Virus record (IMG/VR): IMGVR_UViG_3300032087_004351 | Span: 1 to 58,489 of that record | Reading direction: 5' to 3' (one strand) | DNA length: 58,489 bases | Source: a virus | In this document: one piece after another, positions 51,611 through 58,489 of the stretch | Numbering within the stretch: position 1 is the stretch's first letter | Layout: each line of letters begins with the position of its first letter | Made by a program: the position numbers and the translations under genes | Notes under the pieces: model-generated | What the model saw: the letters and a program-made list of their open reading frames with translations, nothing else | Database searches by the model: none | What the model was told of the DNA's origin: nothing

Positions 51611-51872
51611 AAGGTATGGGCTCTCTGGGCTCAACAAGCCCAAGAGATCCCCTAAGGGGAAGAAGTCTCACGTTGTGGCGGTCCGCGACAACGGCAAGGT
51701 TAAAATCATACGCTTCGGCGAAAGAGGTGCAGAAACTGCAGGTAAGCCGAAGGCTGGTGAGTCTGCCCGCATGAAGGCGAAGCGGAAATCATTTAAGGCT
51801 CGCCACAGAAAGAACATTGCTAAGGGTAAGACAAGCGCAGCTTACTGGGCAGACAAAGTGAAGTGGTCATGA
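51582..51872 (+). CDS. 96-residue basic protein (DUF6321-like)
   Basis: Lys/Arg-rich with KSHVVAVRDNGKVKIIRFGE, KRKSFKARHRKNIAKG and TSAAYWADKVKW. From memory this is the DUF6321 pattern found beside portals in marine phages; its role is unknown. The first 29 bases overlap the portal gene, the last four the next gene. Very basic, so nucleic-acid contact is possible. Confidence 0.6.
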   Translation: MKQRLKDKLKRYGLSGLNKPKRSPKGKKSHVVAVRDNGKVKIIRFGERGAETAGKPKAGESARMKAKRKSFKARHRKNIAKGKTSAAYWADKVKWS

Positions 51873-52027
51873 AGGTTCTTAAGAAAAAAGTATCGGTAGA
51901 TCCCCCTAAGGGATATCACTGGATGGAAGAGGGTGGTAGATATTATCTCATGAGCGGTGAATATAAGCCACACCCAGGCGCCGTGGCCAAAGCTCAGTTT
52001 AAAACTGTAACCCATGGCAAAAAGTAA
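51869..52027 (+). CDS. 52-residue hypothetical protein
   Basis: ATG 51869 overlaps the previous stop (ATGA) and TAA 52025-52027 lies 14 bases inside the next gene. Product MKVLKKKVSVDPPKGYHWMEEGGRYY... is basic with a 'PPKGYHWME...Y.L' outline I associate with small marine-phage proteins. The coupling on both sides supports it. Confidence 0.6.
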   Translation: MKVLKKKVSVDPPKGYHWMEEGGRYYLMSGEYKPHPGAVAKAQFKTVTHGKK

Positions 52028-52196
52028 AAGCAGAGTAAACGAGGCTGGAAATTACACAAAGCCGTCGCTTAGAAAAAGATTATTTAATCGCATCAAGGCA
52101 GGCACTAAGGGTGGTAATGCTGGGCAGTGGTCTGCCCGCAAAGCTCAGATGCTAGCCAAGCAGTACAAAGCTGCAGGCGGTGGATACAAAGACTAA
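52014..52196 (+). CDS. 60-residue basic protein, conserved in marine phages
   Basis: MAKSKSRVNEAGNYTKPSLR at the start, then KRLFNRIKAG, GQWSARKAQMLAKQYKAAGGGYKD. This exact layout recurs, from memory, in many cyanophage and pelagiphage structural regions. Role unknown; probably a small virion protein that touches DNA. Ends with TAATG shared with the next start. Confidence 0.65.
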   Translation: MAKSKSRVNEAGNYTKPSLRKRLFNRIKAGTKGGNAGQWSARKAQMLAKQYKAAGGGYKD

Positions 52197-52459
52197 TGCC
52201 TAGACTTAAAAAATCACAGAAGTCTTTAAAGGACTGGACGTCACAAAAGTGGATGACGTCTGGCACTCACGCAAATAAAAAGAAAGGCAGCTCCAAGGAG
52301 GTTAAGTCTGCTGGAAAGAAGCGGTATCTGCCTAAGGCAGCATGGGACGCTTTGAGTAAAGGCGAGAAGGCGGCTACAAACAAAGCGAAGGCATCGAGCA
52401 GTAAGCAGTTTGTCAAACAACCCAAGTCTATTGCTCGTAAAACTTCACGTTACAGATAA
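52196..52459 (+). CDS. 87-residue DUF5872-like basic protein
   Basis: Starts at ATG 52196 (MPRLKKSQKSLKDWTSQKW); a longer in-frame ATG at 52127 lies inside the previous gene. LKDWTSQKW, KKRYLPKAAWDALSKGEKAATNKAK and KQFVKQPKSIARKTSRYR match the DUF5872 outline I recall. Function unknown, typical of phage capsid operons. Confidence 0.65.
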   Translation: MPRLKKSQKSLKDWTSQKWMTSGTHANKKKGSSKEVKSAGKKRYLPKAAWDALSKGEKAATNKAKASSSKQFVKQPKSIARKTSRYR

Positions 52460-52463
52460 TTAC

Positions 52464-52471
52464 TATATTTG
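52464..52471 (+). promoter_or_regulatory. Promoter -7 box (TATATTTG)
   Basis: TATATTTG, 18 bases before the ATG at 52490, in a short gap. It would drive the decoration-like genes and the capsid genes. Confidence 0.65.
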
Positions 52472-52489
52472 CAGAAATAACAAATACAA

Positions 52490-52954
52490 ATGGCTACTAC
52501 CACTGTTACCCTATCGATTGCAAGTGCAGACCTGACGACAGACGCTCTGTCGTTGAGCGCTACTAAAACGCTGTACAATGCAGGCACCTCTACGGGTATG
52601 TCTCAGGTTGAAGGTGTGGCAAAAAAGTTTTTGGCTGGGGACGCTACCAACCCTCAGAACTACGTTATTGGTAACGCAAGCGTGTCCAAGTTTACTGCTG
52701 GCGGCGCAACCAAGATCTACATTAAGAATACATCTACTGTGACCTCTGACTACCTCACGGTTATCGTCGGAGAGGACGCAGGCGCTTCAGACGGAACCTA
52801 CACTGGTCAGGAGTTGGGTAGACTTTATGGAGGTGACTTTTTGTTCATCCCGTGGTCTGCCGTGACTACCTCAACCCCAGACTCTGACATTATTGTTCAG
52901 ACTCCAGCTAACTCTCTCAACCAAGAGGTCGAATACCTTATAATTTTCGAATAA
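52490..52954 (+). CDS. Decoration-like beta protein, paralogue 1
   Basis: 154 residues, beta-rich, Thr/Ala/Ser-rich. MATTTVTLSIASADLTTDALSLSATKTL at the start, KIYIKNTS, then GRLYGGDFLFIPW and a final QEVEYLIIFE. The two following genes have the same layout. Probably a capsid decoration or head-fibre base protein; shares a base with the next start. Confidence 0.65.
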   Translation: MATTTVTLSIASADLTTDALSLSATKTLYNAGTSTGMSQVEGVAKKFLAGDATNPQNYVIGNASVSKFTAGGATKIYIKNTSTVTSDYLTVIVGEDAGASDGTYTGQELGRLYGGDFLFIPWSAVTTSTPDSDIIVQTPANSLNQEVEYLIIFE

Positions 52955-53346
52955 TGCCTACAACCACAGCTACACTCACGCTTACTAGCGCAGACCTCAC
53001 AAGCGACGCTTTGTCTCTCAGCACCACTGCTACGCTCACGCAGCACAACAGCGACACTGGTCTTGACTACACGACTGGCGTAAACAGAATTACATACGGA
53101 AGCACTCAAACCAACACCACTCTTATTGCGTCTGCTGACTACACCGCTGCAAAGGCTCACAAGATTTACATCAAGAATTTGTCAACAAGCAACTCTGATT
53201 CTTTGACCATTGAGGTTGCTGCACGAGAACTTGGAGACTTGTATGGTGGTGATTGGTCATTCTTTCCGTACGACGCATCAAGCGATATCACCATATCAAC
53301 AAGCGGTGCTCTCAGCGTTGAGTACATGGTAATCTATCAACAGTAA
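52954..53346 (+). CDS. Decoration-like beta protein, paralogue 2
   Basis: 130 residues, layout MPTTTATLTLTSADLTSDAL, HKIYIKNLS, GDLYGGDWSFFPY, VEYMVIYQQ. The first 35 and central residues align plainly with paralogue 1. No Cys. Tandem arrangement indicates duplication. Confidence 0.65.
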   Translation: MPTTTATLTLTSADLTSDALSLSTTATLTQHNSDTGLDYTTGVNRITYGSTQTNTTLIASADYTAAKAHKIYIKNLSTSNSDSLTIEVAARELGDLYGGDWSFFPYDASSDITISTSGALSVEYMVIYQQ

Positions 53347-53810
53347 TGGCATCAGTTAGCGTAACACTAGGTATTAGCAGCAGCGACGTTCTAAGCACAA
53401 GCGTTGGCTTGAGCGCCAGGATGTCTCTAGAGGCCGACTCTGGAACCATTATAAAGTCTAGAATTGCAGACACCACAGGGGCTGTAAAGGAAACCTCTGG
53501 AGGCGCTGGAGACGGAGAGCTAAACGGGGTCACTGTATATAAGGCGAATGACAAGCAGACTAGGGCTTATGTTTACGTAAGAAACCTGTCCGATGTTCTC
53601 GAAGACTACATCTACGTGTACAACTCTACCGATAGTGATTTAGGATTTACTACTTTTTCTGAAGCTTCTGTAGCAAAGATCGGAGGTGGTCAGTTTGCAT
53701 TTATCCCTGTGTCCGTAGACACTACATTTAAGGCATACGCCACAAAAGCAAATCAAGTTATTGAATACGGAGTCTTCGGAATGGACGACCCAGATTATAT
53801 ATTAGAATAA
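53346..53810 (+). CDS. Decoration-like beta protein, paralogue 3
   Basis: 154 residues: MASVSVTLGISSSDVLSTSV, AYVYVRNLS, AKIGGGQFAFIPVS, VIEYGVFGMDD. More diverged from paralogues 1 and 2 but with the same order of strands. Shares a base with the next gene (TAATG). Confidence 0.65.
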   Translation: MASVSVTLGISSSDVLSTSVGLSARMSLEADSGTIIKSRIADTTGAVKETSGGAGDGELNGVTVYKANDKQTRAYVYVRNLSDVLEDYIYVYNSTDSDLGFTTFSEASVAKIGGGQFAFIPVSVDTTFKAYATKANQVIEYGVFGMDDPDYILE

Positions 53811-54100
53811 TGGCACATCCATCAGACACACTACCTAAGGACGTCTACGTTCTCGACGCAACAAATGCTCTCGTTCCTTCAGAAGGGAAGTACATCTTCG
53901 CTCTGCTGAACCCCACTGCCGCAGCGATTAATGCCACGGTAAAAGGTAGCATTTACAACTGGGATGGCACGACATCTACATATAAGCAGATTGCATCCAC
54001 GGCCACGGACGTTATTCCCGTGCAGCCAGGAGCTGTCGTATACGGTAGATTTACCTCTTGCCTTGCCAGCGCAGCAGACCTGATCTGCTACGTAGGATAA
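53810..54100 (+). CDS. 96-residue small virion-like protein
   Basis: Beta-rich, with FALLNPTAAAINATVKGSIYNW and a final YGRFTSCLASAADLICYVG. Two cysteines near the end. Sits between the tandem proteins and scaffold; probably a minor head or decoration component. Confidence 0.6.
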   Translation: MAHPSDTLPKDVYVLDATNALVPSEGKYIFALLNPTAAAINATVKGSIYNWDGTTSTYKQIASTATDVIPVQPGAVVYGRFTSCLASAADLICYVG

Positions 54101-54123
54101 AATAGAATAAAAATTTAAATATA

Positions 54124-55236
54124 ATGGAAGAGAATACAACTCCAGAAATCCAGGTCTTCGACAACCCCGAAGACCTTGCTGCATCTATGAGTGCAGGGTC
54201 ACAATCTGTCGAACAACCACAAGAAACGATTCAAGAGACCTCTCCTGAGGCTTCTCCTGAACCTTCTTATGAGGGCAATGAGTCTACCCCATACGTAGAC
54301 CCAGAGGCATCTCCTACACAAGAGCAGTCACAATTTGATGCCGTTGTAGAAAGCAGACAGGAAACTCCTTACGAACGCCCTCAGTACACTCAAGAGGATG
54401 TAGACAACAGAATTCTTAGTTACGTGAGCCAAAGGCTCAATAGAGAAATTAACTCTTTCGAGGATTTCAATCAACCTCAGGTAAACGAAAGTGTTGAAGC
54501 CATCAACCGCTTCGTCCAAGAGACAGGACGTACGCCACAAGATTGGTTTAAATACCAGACGTTGAACCCAGAGGGGATGGATGATCTCACCGCCGTTAAG
54601 GTTGCTGCGGCTGCAGGTTACAAAAACCTGTCACCGCAGGAGATCGATATGCTCGTTAGTGACAATTATAAATTAGACGCTGAGAAGCACGGAGAAGAGA
54701 CAGCAAGACTTGCTGCTCTTCGTCTTAAAATTGATGCTGAACAGGCACGCGCAGAGATCCAGGAGATTAGAGATCAATACGCGGCACCTATTCAAAATCA
54801 GAACGAAGACGAACCTCTGTTCGATCAGCAATGGATCAACAACATGGCTAACGAGTTTAGCTCAGTCGAAGGGTTGGAGTTTGACCTCGGAGACGGAAGT
54901 AGCATGACTTTTGGCCTGAATGATCAATATCGCCGATCCATGATGGAAAGAGGCGCTAAACTAGATGAGTTCTTCGACCCTTTCTTTAGAGAGGACGGGA
55001 GCTTTGACTACGATGGGCTTGCTACACAGATGGCAGTGCTTGACAACATCGACACCATTGTGCGTGCTGCGTACAACAAGGGTCGTGGTGACGGGCAACG
55101 CGGTCTTGTAAACAAAGCCGCTAACGTAGGTATGGTTCAGCCAAACTCTGGAAGCATGAATGAATCAAACCCGCTTGGCGAGCAGGTAAGAAATTTGATG
55201 AGCAAAAGCTCTGATAAACTAACATTCAACATCTAA
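54124..55236 (+). CDS. Scaffolding protein
   Basis: 370 residues. An acidic N-terminal third (Glu/Pro/Ser/Gln-rich, 1-80), then long helices (85-230) with alternating charges, then a Gly/Asp-rich and basic C-terminus. Position directly before the major capsid protein and helical acidic character are those of capsid scaffolds. No protease motif is seen. Confidence 0.75.
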   Translation: MEENTTPEIQVFDNPEDLAASMSAGSQSVEQPQETIQETSPEASPEPSYEGNESTPYVDPEASPTQEQSQFDAVVESRQETPYERPQYTQEDVDNRILSYVSQRLNREINSFEDFNQPQVNESVEAINRFVQETGRTPQDWFKYQTLNPEGMDDLTAVKVAAAAGYKNLSPQEIDMLVSDNYKLDAEKHGEETARLAALRLKIDAEQARAEIQEIRDQYAAPIQNQNEDEPLFDQQWINNMANEFSSVEGLEFDLGDGSSMTFGLNDQYRRSMMERGAKLDEFFDPFFREDGSFDYDGLATQMAVLDNIDTIVRAAYNKGRGDGQRGLVNKAANVGMVQPNSGSMNESNPLGEQVRNLMSKSSDKLTFNI

Positions 55237-55250
55237 AAAACTAAATAATT

Positions 55251-56672
55251 ATGGCTACTATAGGAACGGGTACTAACTACTCTCTGGACCAGGCGCCAGC
55301 GAGTCTTAAGCTGACGCCCGATAAGTACACTACCCTTAACGACCTCGTTAAGACCACTAAGGACTTTGTCCTTCCTGACTTGGTTCAGTCTTACGGCGAC
55401 CAAGGCATTACTGGATTTTTGAACCTCGTTGGCGCCGTTAAGAGCGGCGGCACTTCCGACATGATCGACTGGTGGGAATCTGGTCGTCGTCACAAGGCTA
55501 TCGATGCCACTGCTGCTCAGCAGACCTTGACTACTGGTGCGACCCCCGCTACTGGTAAGTTGGTTATTGACTTCGGCTCCGCTGACGACAACCTCAACTC
55601 AGGTATCAGAAAGCAGGACGTCGTTATGGACGCCGCTACTGGTACTCGCTGGATCTGTGACGCTACTCCAGACGCTTCTGGAGTAGTATTGAGGAAGCTC
55701 GACGGAACAGACGTTGTTACTGCTGACACCGATGCAACCACGGACTCTAAGTTCATCGTCTTGGGCAACATGTACGGACAGGGTACGGCACAGCCCGATC
55801 GCTTCTGGGATTCAGACGTTAAAAAGCGTCAGAACTCATTCATGATCGTAAAGGATCGCTACCAGGTCAACGGCTCTCAGGCAACCAACATTGGCTGGGT
55901 CAACCTCGGCAACGGTGACTACAGATGGTTCATGTACGGCGAGCAAGAAGCACGCAAGCGCTTCGAAGATCGCAGAGAGATGATGTTGCTTTTCGGTGAG
56001 AAGACTACCACTACGGACGGTGATGCTGCTGCTGATATGGCTGGCGGAGTCTTCGGATCTGAGGGTTACGTCTCTGCTATCGAGGACAGAGGTATTGTCA
56101 TCTCTAATGCGAACGCAAACCCAATGGATAGCTTCTCTGAGTTCGACGACTTGATCTTGCAGCTCGATAAGCAGGGTGCTCCTTCTGAGTACGCTATGTA
56201 CTTGAACAGAAAGCAAGACCTCGCTATCGACGACATGCTGGCTTCTGGTATCGCAACTTCAGTAACTGCAGGCCTGGCTGGTCAGTTCGGTGCGTTCAAC
56301 AACGATGCTGATATGGCCGTCAAGCTCGGCTTTAAGTCGTTCACTAGAGGCGGTTACACTTTCCACAAGCACGACTGGAAACTCCTGAACGATCCTACAC
56401 TCTTGGGTGCGGGTAACTACCTGCAGGGAGCTATGATTCCATTGACTAATGTTACTGACGCTCGTTCAGGCGCTAAGGCTCCTGCACTCGCTATGTACTA
56501 CAAGGAAGCAAATGGCTACTCTCGCGAGTTGGAGCACTGGGTAACTGGCGGAGGTGTCCTTGGACATAACAACAACGGTGACTCTGGTGAGGACACGGCA
56601 ACGTTCCACTACCGCTCAGAGATCGCTCTCTGCACTCGCGCTGCTAACCAGCACGTTATCATCAAGGGATAA
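55251..56672 (+). CDS. Major capsid protein
   Basis: 473 residues. Follows the scaffold gene after 14 bases with the A/T-rich leader. Contains an N-terminal helix (LNDLVKTTKDFVLPDLVQSY), SGGTSDMIDWWESGR, a central NPMDSFSEFDDLILQLDKQGAPSEYAMYLNRKQ and a late HKHDWKLLNDPTLL. Fits an HK97-fold major capsid protein of podoviruses. Codons prefer C- and G-ending forms unlike its neighbours, as expected for a very highly expressed gene. Confidence 0.85.
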   Translation: MATIGTGTNYSLDQAPASLKLTPDKYTTLNDLVKTTKDFVLPDLVQSYGDQGITGFLNLVGAVKSGGTSDMIDWWESGRRHKAIDATAAQQTLTTGATPATGKLVIDFGSADDNLNSGIRKQDVVMDAATGTRWICDATPDASGVVLRKLDGTDVVTADTDATTDSKFIVLGNMYGQGTAQPDRFWDSDVKKRQNSFMIVKDRYQVNGSQATNIGWVNLGNGDYRWFMYGEQEARKRFEDRREMMLLFGEKTTTTDGDAAADMAGGVFGSEGYVSAIEDRGIVISNANANPMDSFSEFDDLILQLDKQGAPSEYAMYLNRKQDLAIDDMLASGIATSVTAGLAGQFGAFNNDADMAVKLGFKSFTRGGYTFHKHDWKLLNDPTLLGAGNYLQGAMIPLTNVTDARSGAKAPALAMYYKEANGYSRELEHWVTGGGVLGHNNNGDSGEDTATFHYRSEIALCTRAANQHVIIKG

Positions 56673-56687
56673 TTAATCTGAAGTGAC

Positions 56688-56709
56688 GGACGGGGCTTCG
56701 GCCCTGTCC
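56688..56709 (+). other. Hairpin behind the major capsid gene
   Basis: A nine-pair stem (56688-56696 with 56701-56709, one G-U pair) has a TTCG loop. Only a weak T-run follows, so it may reduce rather than stop read-through, or protect the capsid mRNA end. Confidence 0.6.
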
Positions 56710-56730
56710 TAACTTCATAAAATCTTACTC

Positions 56731-57120
56731 ATGAGCTTTACAGGTATTTTTATTCCAACTGGAGCGGCAGGACCTACTGCCATCTCTACTAGCGGAACAA
56801 CTCAGGAGTTGGATCCAGCGGACTCTCCAATTATCAACTTGACTTCTACGACTGCAGCAGACGTCGCAACCCTCCCAGCCCCGCAGAAAAAATCTGCAAA
56901 GGTTCAGGAAAGCGGCTCTTTTGTGATTCCAAAAGTCATTATTGGTCAGTACCTCAACCTTAAGCTGGTTGTTGACGGAGGAGAGCTTGTTGTCACAACA
57001 ACTGATGTTGCTGGCAGTGCAATGACACTTACGTTTTCAGATGCTAACGATGAAATTATTCTCGTTGCTGCTGAAAACGGATACGCCATCCTCAAGAACG
57101 AGGGTGTTGTTGTTGCTTAA
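56731..57120 (+). CDS. Small virion (decoration-like) protein
   Basis: 129 residues, beta-rich, Thr/Ala/Val-rich, no Cys: FIPTGAAGPTAIS, TSTTAADVATLPAPQ, GGELVVTTTDVAGSAM, final LKNEGVVVA. Place after the major capsid gene suggests a decoration protein. Ends before a terminator. Confidence 0.65.
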   Translation: MSFTGIFIPTGAAGPTAISTSGTTQELDPADSPIINLTSTTAADVATLPAPQKKSAKVQESGSFVIPKVIIGQYLNLKLVVDGGELVVTTTDVAGSAMTLTFSDANDEIILVAAENGYAILKNEGVVVA

Positions 57121-57139
57121 GTTTTACCACAACAATGAA

Positions 57140-57167
57140 ACAGGCCCTACGGGGCCTTTTTCTTTTT
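57140..57167 (+). terminator. Rho-independent terminator after capsid genes
   Basis: AGGCCC (57142-57147) pairs with GGGCCT (57152-57157) around TACG, followed by a TTTTTCTTTTT run. It lies 20 bases past the stop at 57120 and just before a promoter. Confidence 0.9.
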
Positions 57168-57169
57168 AG

Positions 57170-57177
57170 TATATTTG
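57170..57177 (+). promoter_or_regulatory. Promoter -7 box (TATATTTG)
   Basis: TATATTTG directly behind the terminator and 15 bases before the ATG at 57193. It overlaps an alternative TTG start (57175), which is therefore rejected. Confidence 0.7.
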
Positions 57178-57192
57178 CATCAGTTAAATCCA

Positions 57193-58467
57193 ATGAAGAA
57201 GTTTTTTCTCTTTAGACAAGAGCCTGTACAGGCCGCAAGCGTTAGATCGTCCGACACAGGGCTTGGTCTTAGCATATTTGTCATCCCCGTAGACAAGCTT
57301 TCGTTTATGACCGCCACAGACGGGGAGGTACAGCTTGTATTCGACGACGCCACGCTCTATCAAGAATCAGCTCTTTATACAGGCGAGGCCATCGAAAAGA
57401 CAGCTGTCAACGTTGCCTGCAAGAAGGGCGATGAGATGAAGCTTATAGACGACGTGATGAAATTTATATCGTCTGATAAGGCAGTAAGCCGCTTCATGAG
57501 ATTTGACGGAGCTACAGGCGGATATACATCAGAGTATGTAGACACAACCAAAGCTCAGACTGTTGTGCCTAAGATCAAGGCCAACCCGATCAACGTACAG
57601 ACTGGAGAGAGAAGCTTTGGTGATGCTACCGCGATCGCTGCAAATACGATCGCTGGCATCAACTTTAACTACACGCAGCCGTTCCTCGACTACAACCACG
57701 AAGGGTTAGCGTCCACGACCGACGCGGCACAGATCAATTCGTGGGATAATGCAGGGACAGGAGGTGCAACATACGACATCTCTACAAACGTAGGTACGCC
57801 AGAGTGTGTAGACCCAGACGTAAGGGATCTTGGCCTGGCATACAAGGGTGCTTTACTCAACGAAGGTGAGCACTTTATCGTCCCGTCTGCCACGATTAAA
57901 GACGACTATACGCTGTACTTTGTGACTAGCACGAAGTACGCCGCAGACCTCTACTCACCGTACTTTATGACACTTTACGGAGATGCGGCTGGCGAGACAC
58001 TCGGCCCAGGAGGGCAGTTCATTGAAGATGGGGCTGCAGATAAAGTTAAACTGTCTACAAGGTATTTTTCATTTAGGCACTCTGGAAAGACTGGGGCTCC
58101 CGCTGTATTGCTTGCAGACGATCAAATTGTTCAGAGGAACACAGACTCGGAATTTAATCCGTGTCATGTGTTCATTATCAGGAGAACTGCAGATCACACC
58201 ATATTTGTACACGACAGAACAGGTAAAGTGATTGCCCAAATAGACGACCTGGAGTTCAGTGCGAATACAGCGTTTCATAAGGAGTCACACGCCCCTAGAT
58301 GTACAGAAGGACCGCTTCTTATCGAAAGGCTTGGTACGGCTGCAGACATACTTACGAACCATTACCATAAGCAGGTTCTCGGTAGATTCGGGGTTATCCC
58401 GTCAGATATAGGTTTTAACGAGTCGGTCAGGTTGGCCGACGATCTTTATAAATTATATTCAAAATAA
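57193..58467 (+). CDS. Lectin-like (concanavalin-A type) virion protein
   Basis: 424 residues. Residues 15-90 form a small beta domain (IPVDKLSFMTATDGEVQLVFDD). Residues 190-420 look like a LamG/concanavalin-A-like jelly roll: CVDPDVRDLGLAYKGALL, TLYFVTS, RYFSFRHSGK, TIFVHDRTGKVIAQIDD, GPLLIERLGTAADI. It ends with GRFGVIPSDIGFNESVRLADDLYKLY, partly within the terminal repeat. Probably a head fibre or attachment protein; the second lectin-like protein in the genome. Confidence 0.7.
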   Translation: MKKFFLFRQEPVQAASVRSSDTGLGLSIFVIPVDKLSFMTATDGEVQLVFDDATLYQESALYTGEAIEKTAVNVACKKGDEMKLIDDVMKFISSDKAVSRFMRFDGATGGYTSEYVDTTKAQTVVPKIKANPINVQTGERSFGDATAIAANTIAGINFNYTQPFLDYNHEGLASTTDAAQINSWDNAGTGGATYDISTNVGTPECVDPDVRDLGLAYKGALLNEGEHFIVPSATIKDDYTLYFVTSTKYAADLYSPYFMTLYGDAAGETLGPGGQFIEDGAADKVKLSTRYFSFRHSGKTGAPAVLLADDQIVQRNTDSEFNPCHVFIIRRTADHTIFVHDRTGKVIAQIDDLEFSANTAFHKESHAPRCTEGPLLIERLGTAADILTNHYHKQVLGRFGVIPSDIGFNESVRLADDLYKLYSK

Positions 58468-58489
58468 TTCATCATGTCAGAAACGACAA
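58399..58489. repeat. Terminal direct repeat, right copy (circular overlap)
   Basis: Identical to bases 1-91; see that entry. Bases 58474-58489 repeat the start of the gene that begins at 76. Confidence 0.95.

Noticed and set aside
1-58489. CRISPR array, insertion sequence or integrase
   Set aside because: No regularly spaced identical repeats, no transposase or recombinase motifs, and no attachment-site-like tRNA duplication were seen.

Overview
The window is one complete bacteriophage genome with no host DNA. Its first 91 bases are repeated exactly as its last 91, so the contig closes into a circle of about 58.4 kb. That overlap is most simply an assembly artefact, and the cut point lies between two structural genes. 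The host is almost certainly a member of the Bacteroidota, probably a flavobacterium. The evidence is at least ten promoters with the TAnnTTTG -7 box, genes without Shine-Dalgarno sites, a phage gene with a type IX secretion (gliding motility) C-terminal sorting domain, and a VirE_N-type primase region. The tail genes (connector, adaptor, huge hub, ejection proteins; no tape measure or sheath) indicate a short-tailed phage, distantly like crAss-like and P22-like podoviruses.

Layout. (1) 47000-58467 continuing through the junction to 23110, + strand: terminase, portal, small basic proteins, three tandem decoration-like paralogues, scaffold, major capsid protein, lectin-like protein, connector and adaptor, 1,873-residue tail hub, two ejection-type proteins, a roughly 3,347-residue polyvalent ejection protein split by a ten-T run, then holin, spanin-like and thioredoxin-fold-like genes. 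(2) 23107-23778, - strand: an independent moron with its own promoter, preceded by a terminator, encoding a secreted T9SS-tagged protein. (3) 23908-37876, - strand: the early/replication block. It holds a B12-dependent ribonucleotide reductase, PD-(D/E)XK nucleases, primase-helicase, SSB-like protein, exonuclease plus annealing protein, a DnaA-domain-IV-like protein and, nearest its start, about twenty small unknown genes, several coding for 28-39-residue membrane peptides. (4) 37877-38597: a noncoding divergent region packed with perfect inverted repeats, the best candidate for origin and control region. (5) 38598-46818, + strand with two - strand insertions: virion-like proteins, M15 endolysin, LamG protein, winged-helix regulator, double-domain GroES-like co-chaperonin, tRNA-Ile(UAU) and tRNA-Arg(UCU).

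How it works together. Early leftward transcription supplies nucleotides (RNR), replication initiation, priming, unwinding and recombination. No DNA polymerase, RNA polymerase, ligase, integrase or CI-type repressor is visible, so the host replisome is probably used and lysogeny is not supported. Late rightward transcription, from many short-spaced and possibly leaderless promoters, makes the virion, its chaperone and the lysis functions. The most unusual signals are the T9SS-tagged moron, the hairpin-packed divergent region, a covarying hairpin pair placed upstream of a repeated early-gene leader motif, a tRNA-like remnant inside an inverted repeat, and the poly-T frameshift in the giant gene. 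All family names come from recognising motifs by eye; no database search was run.
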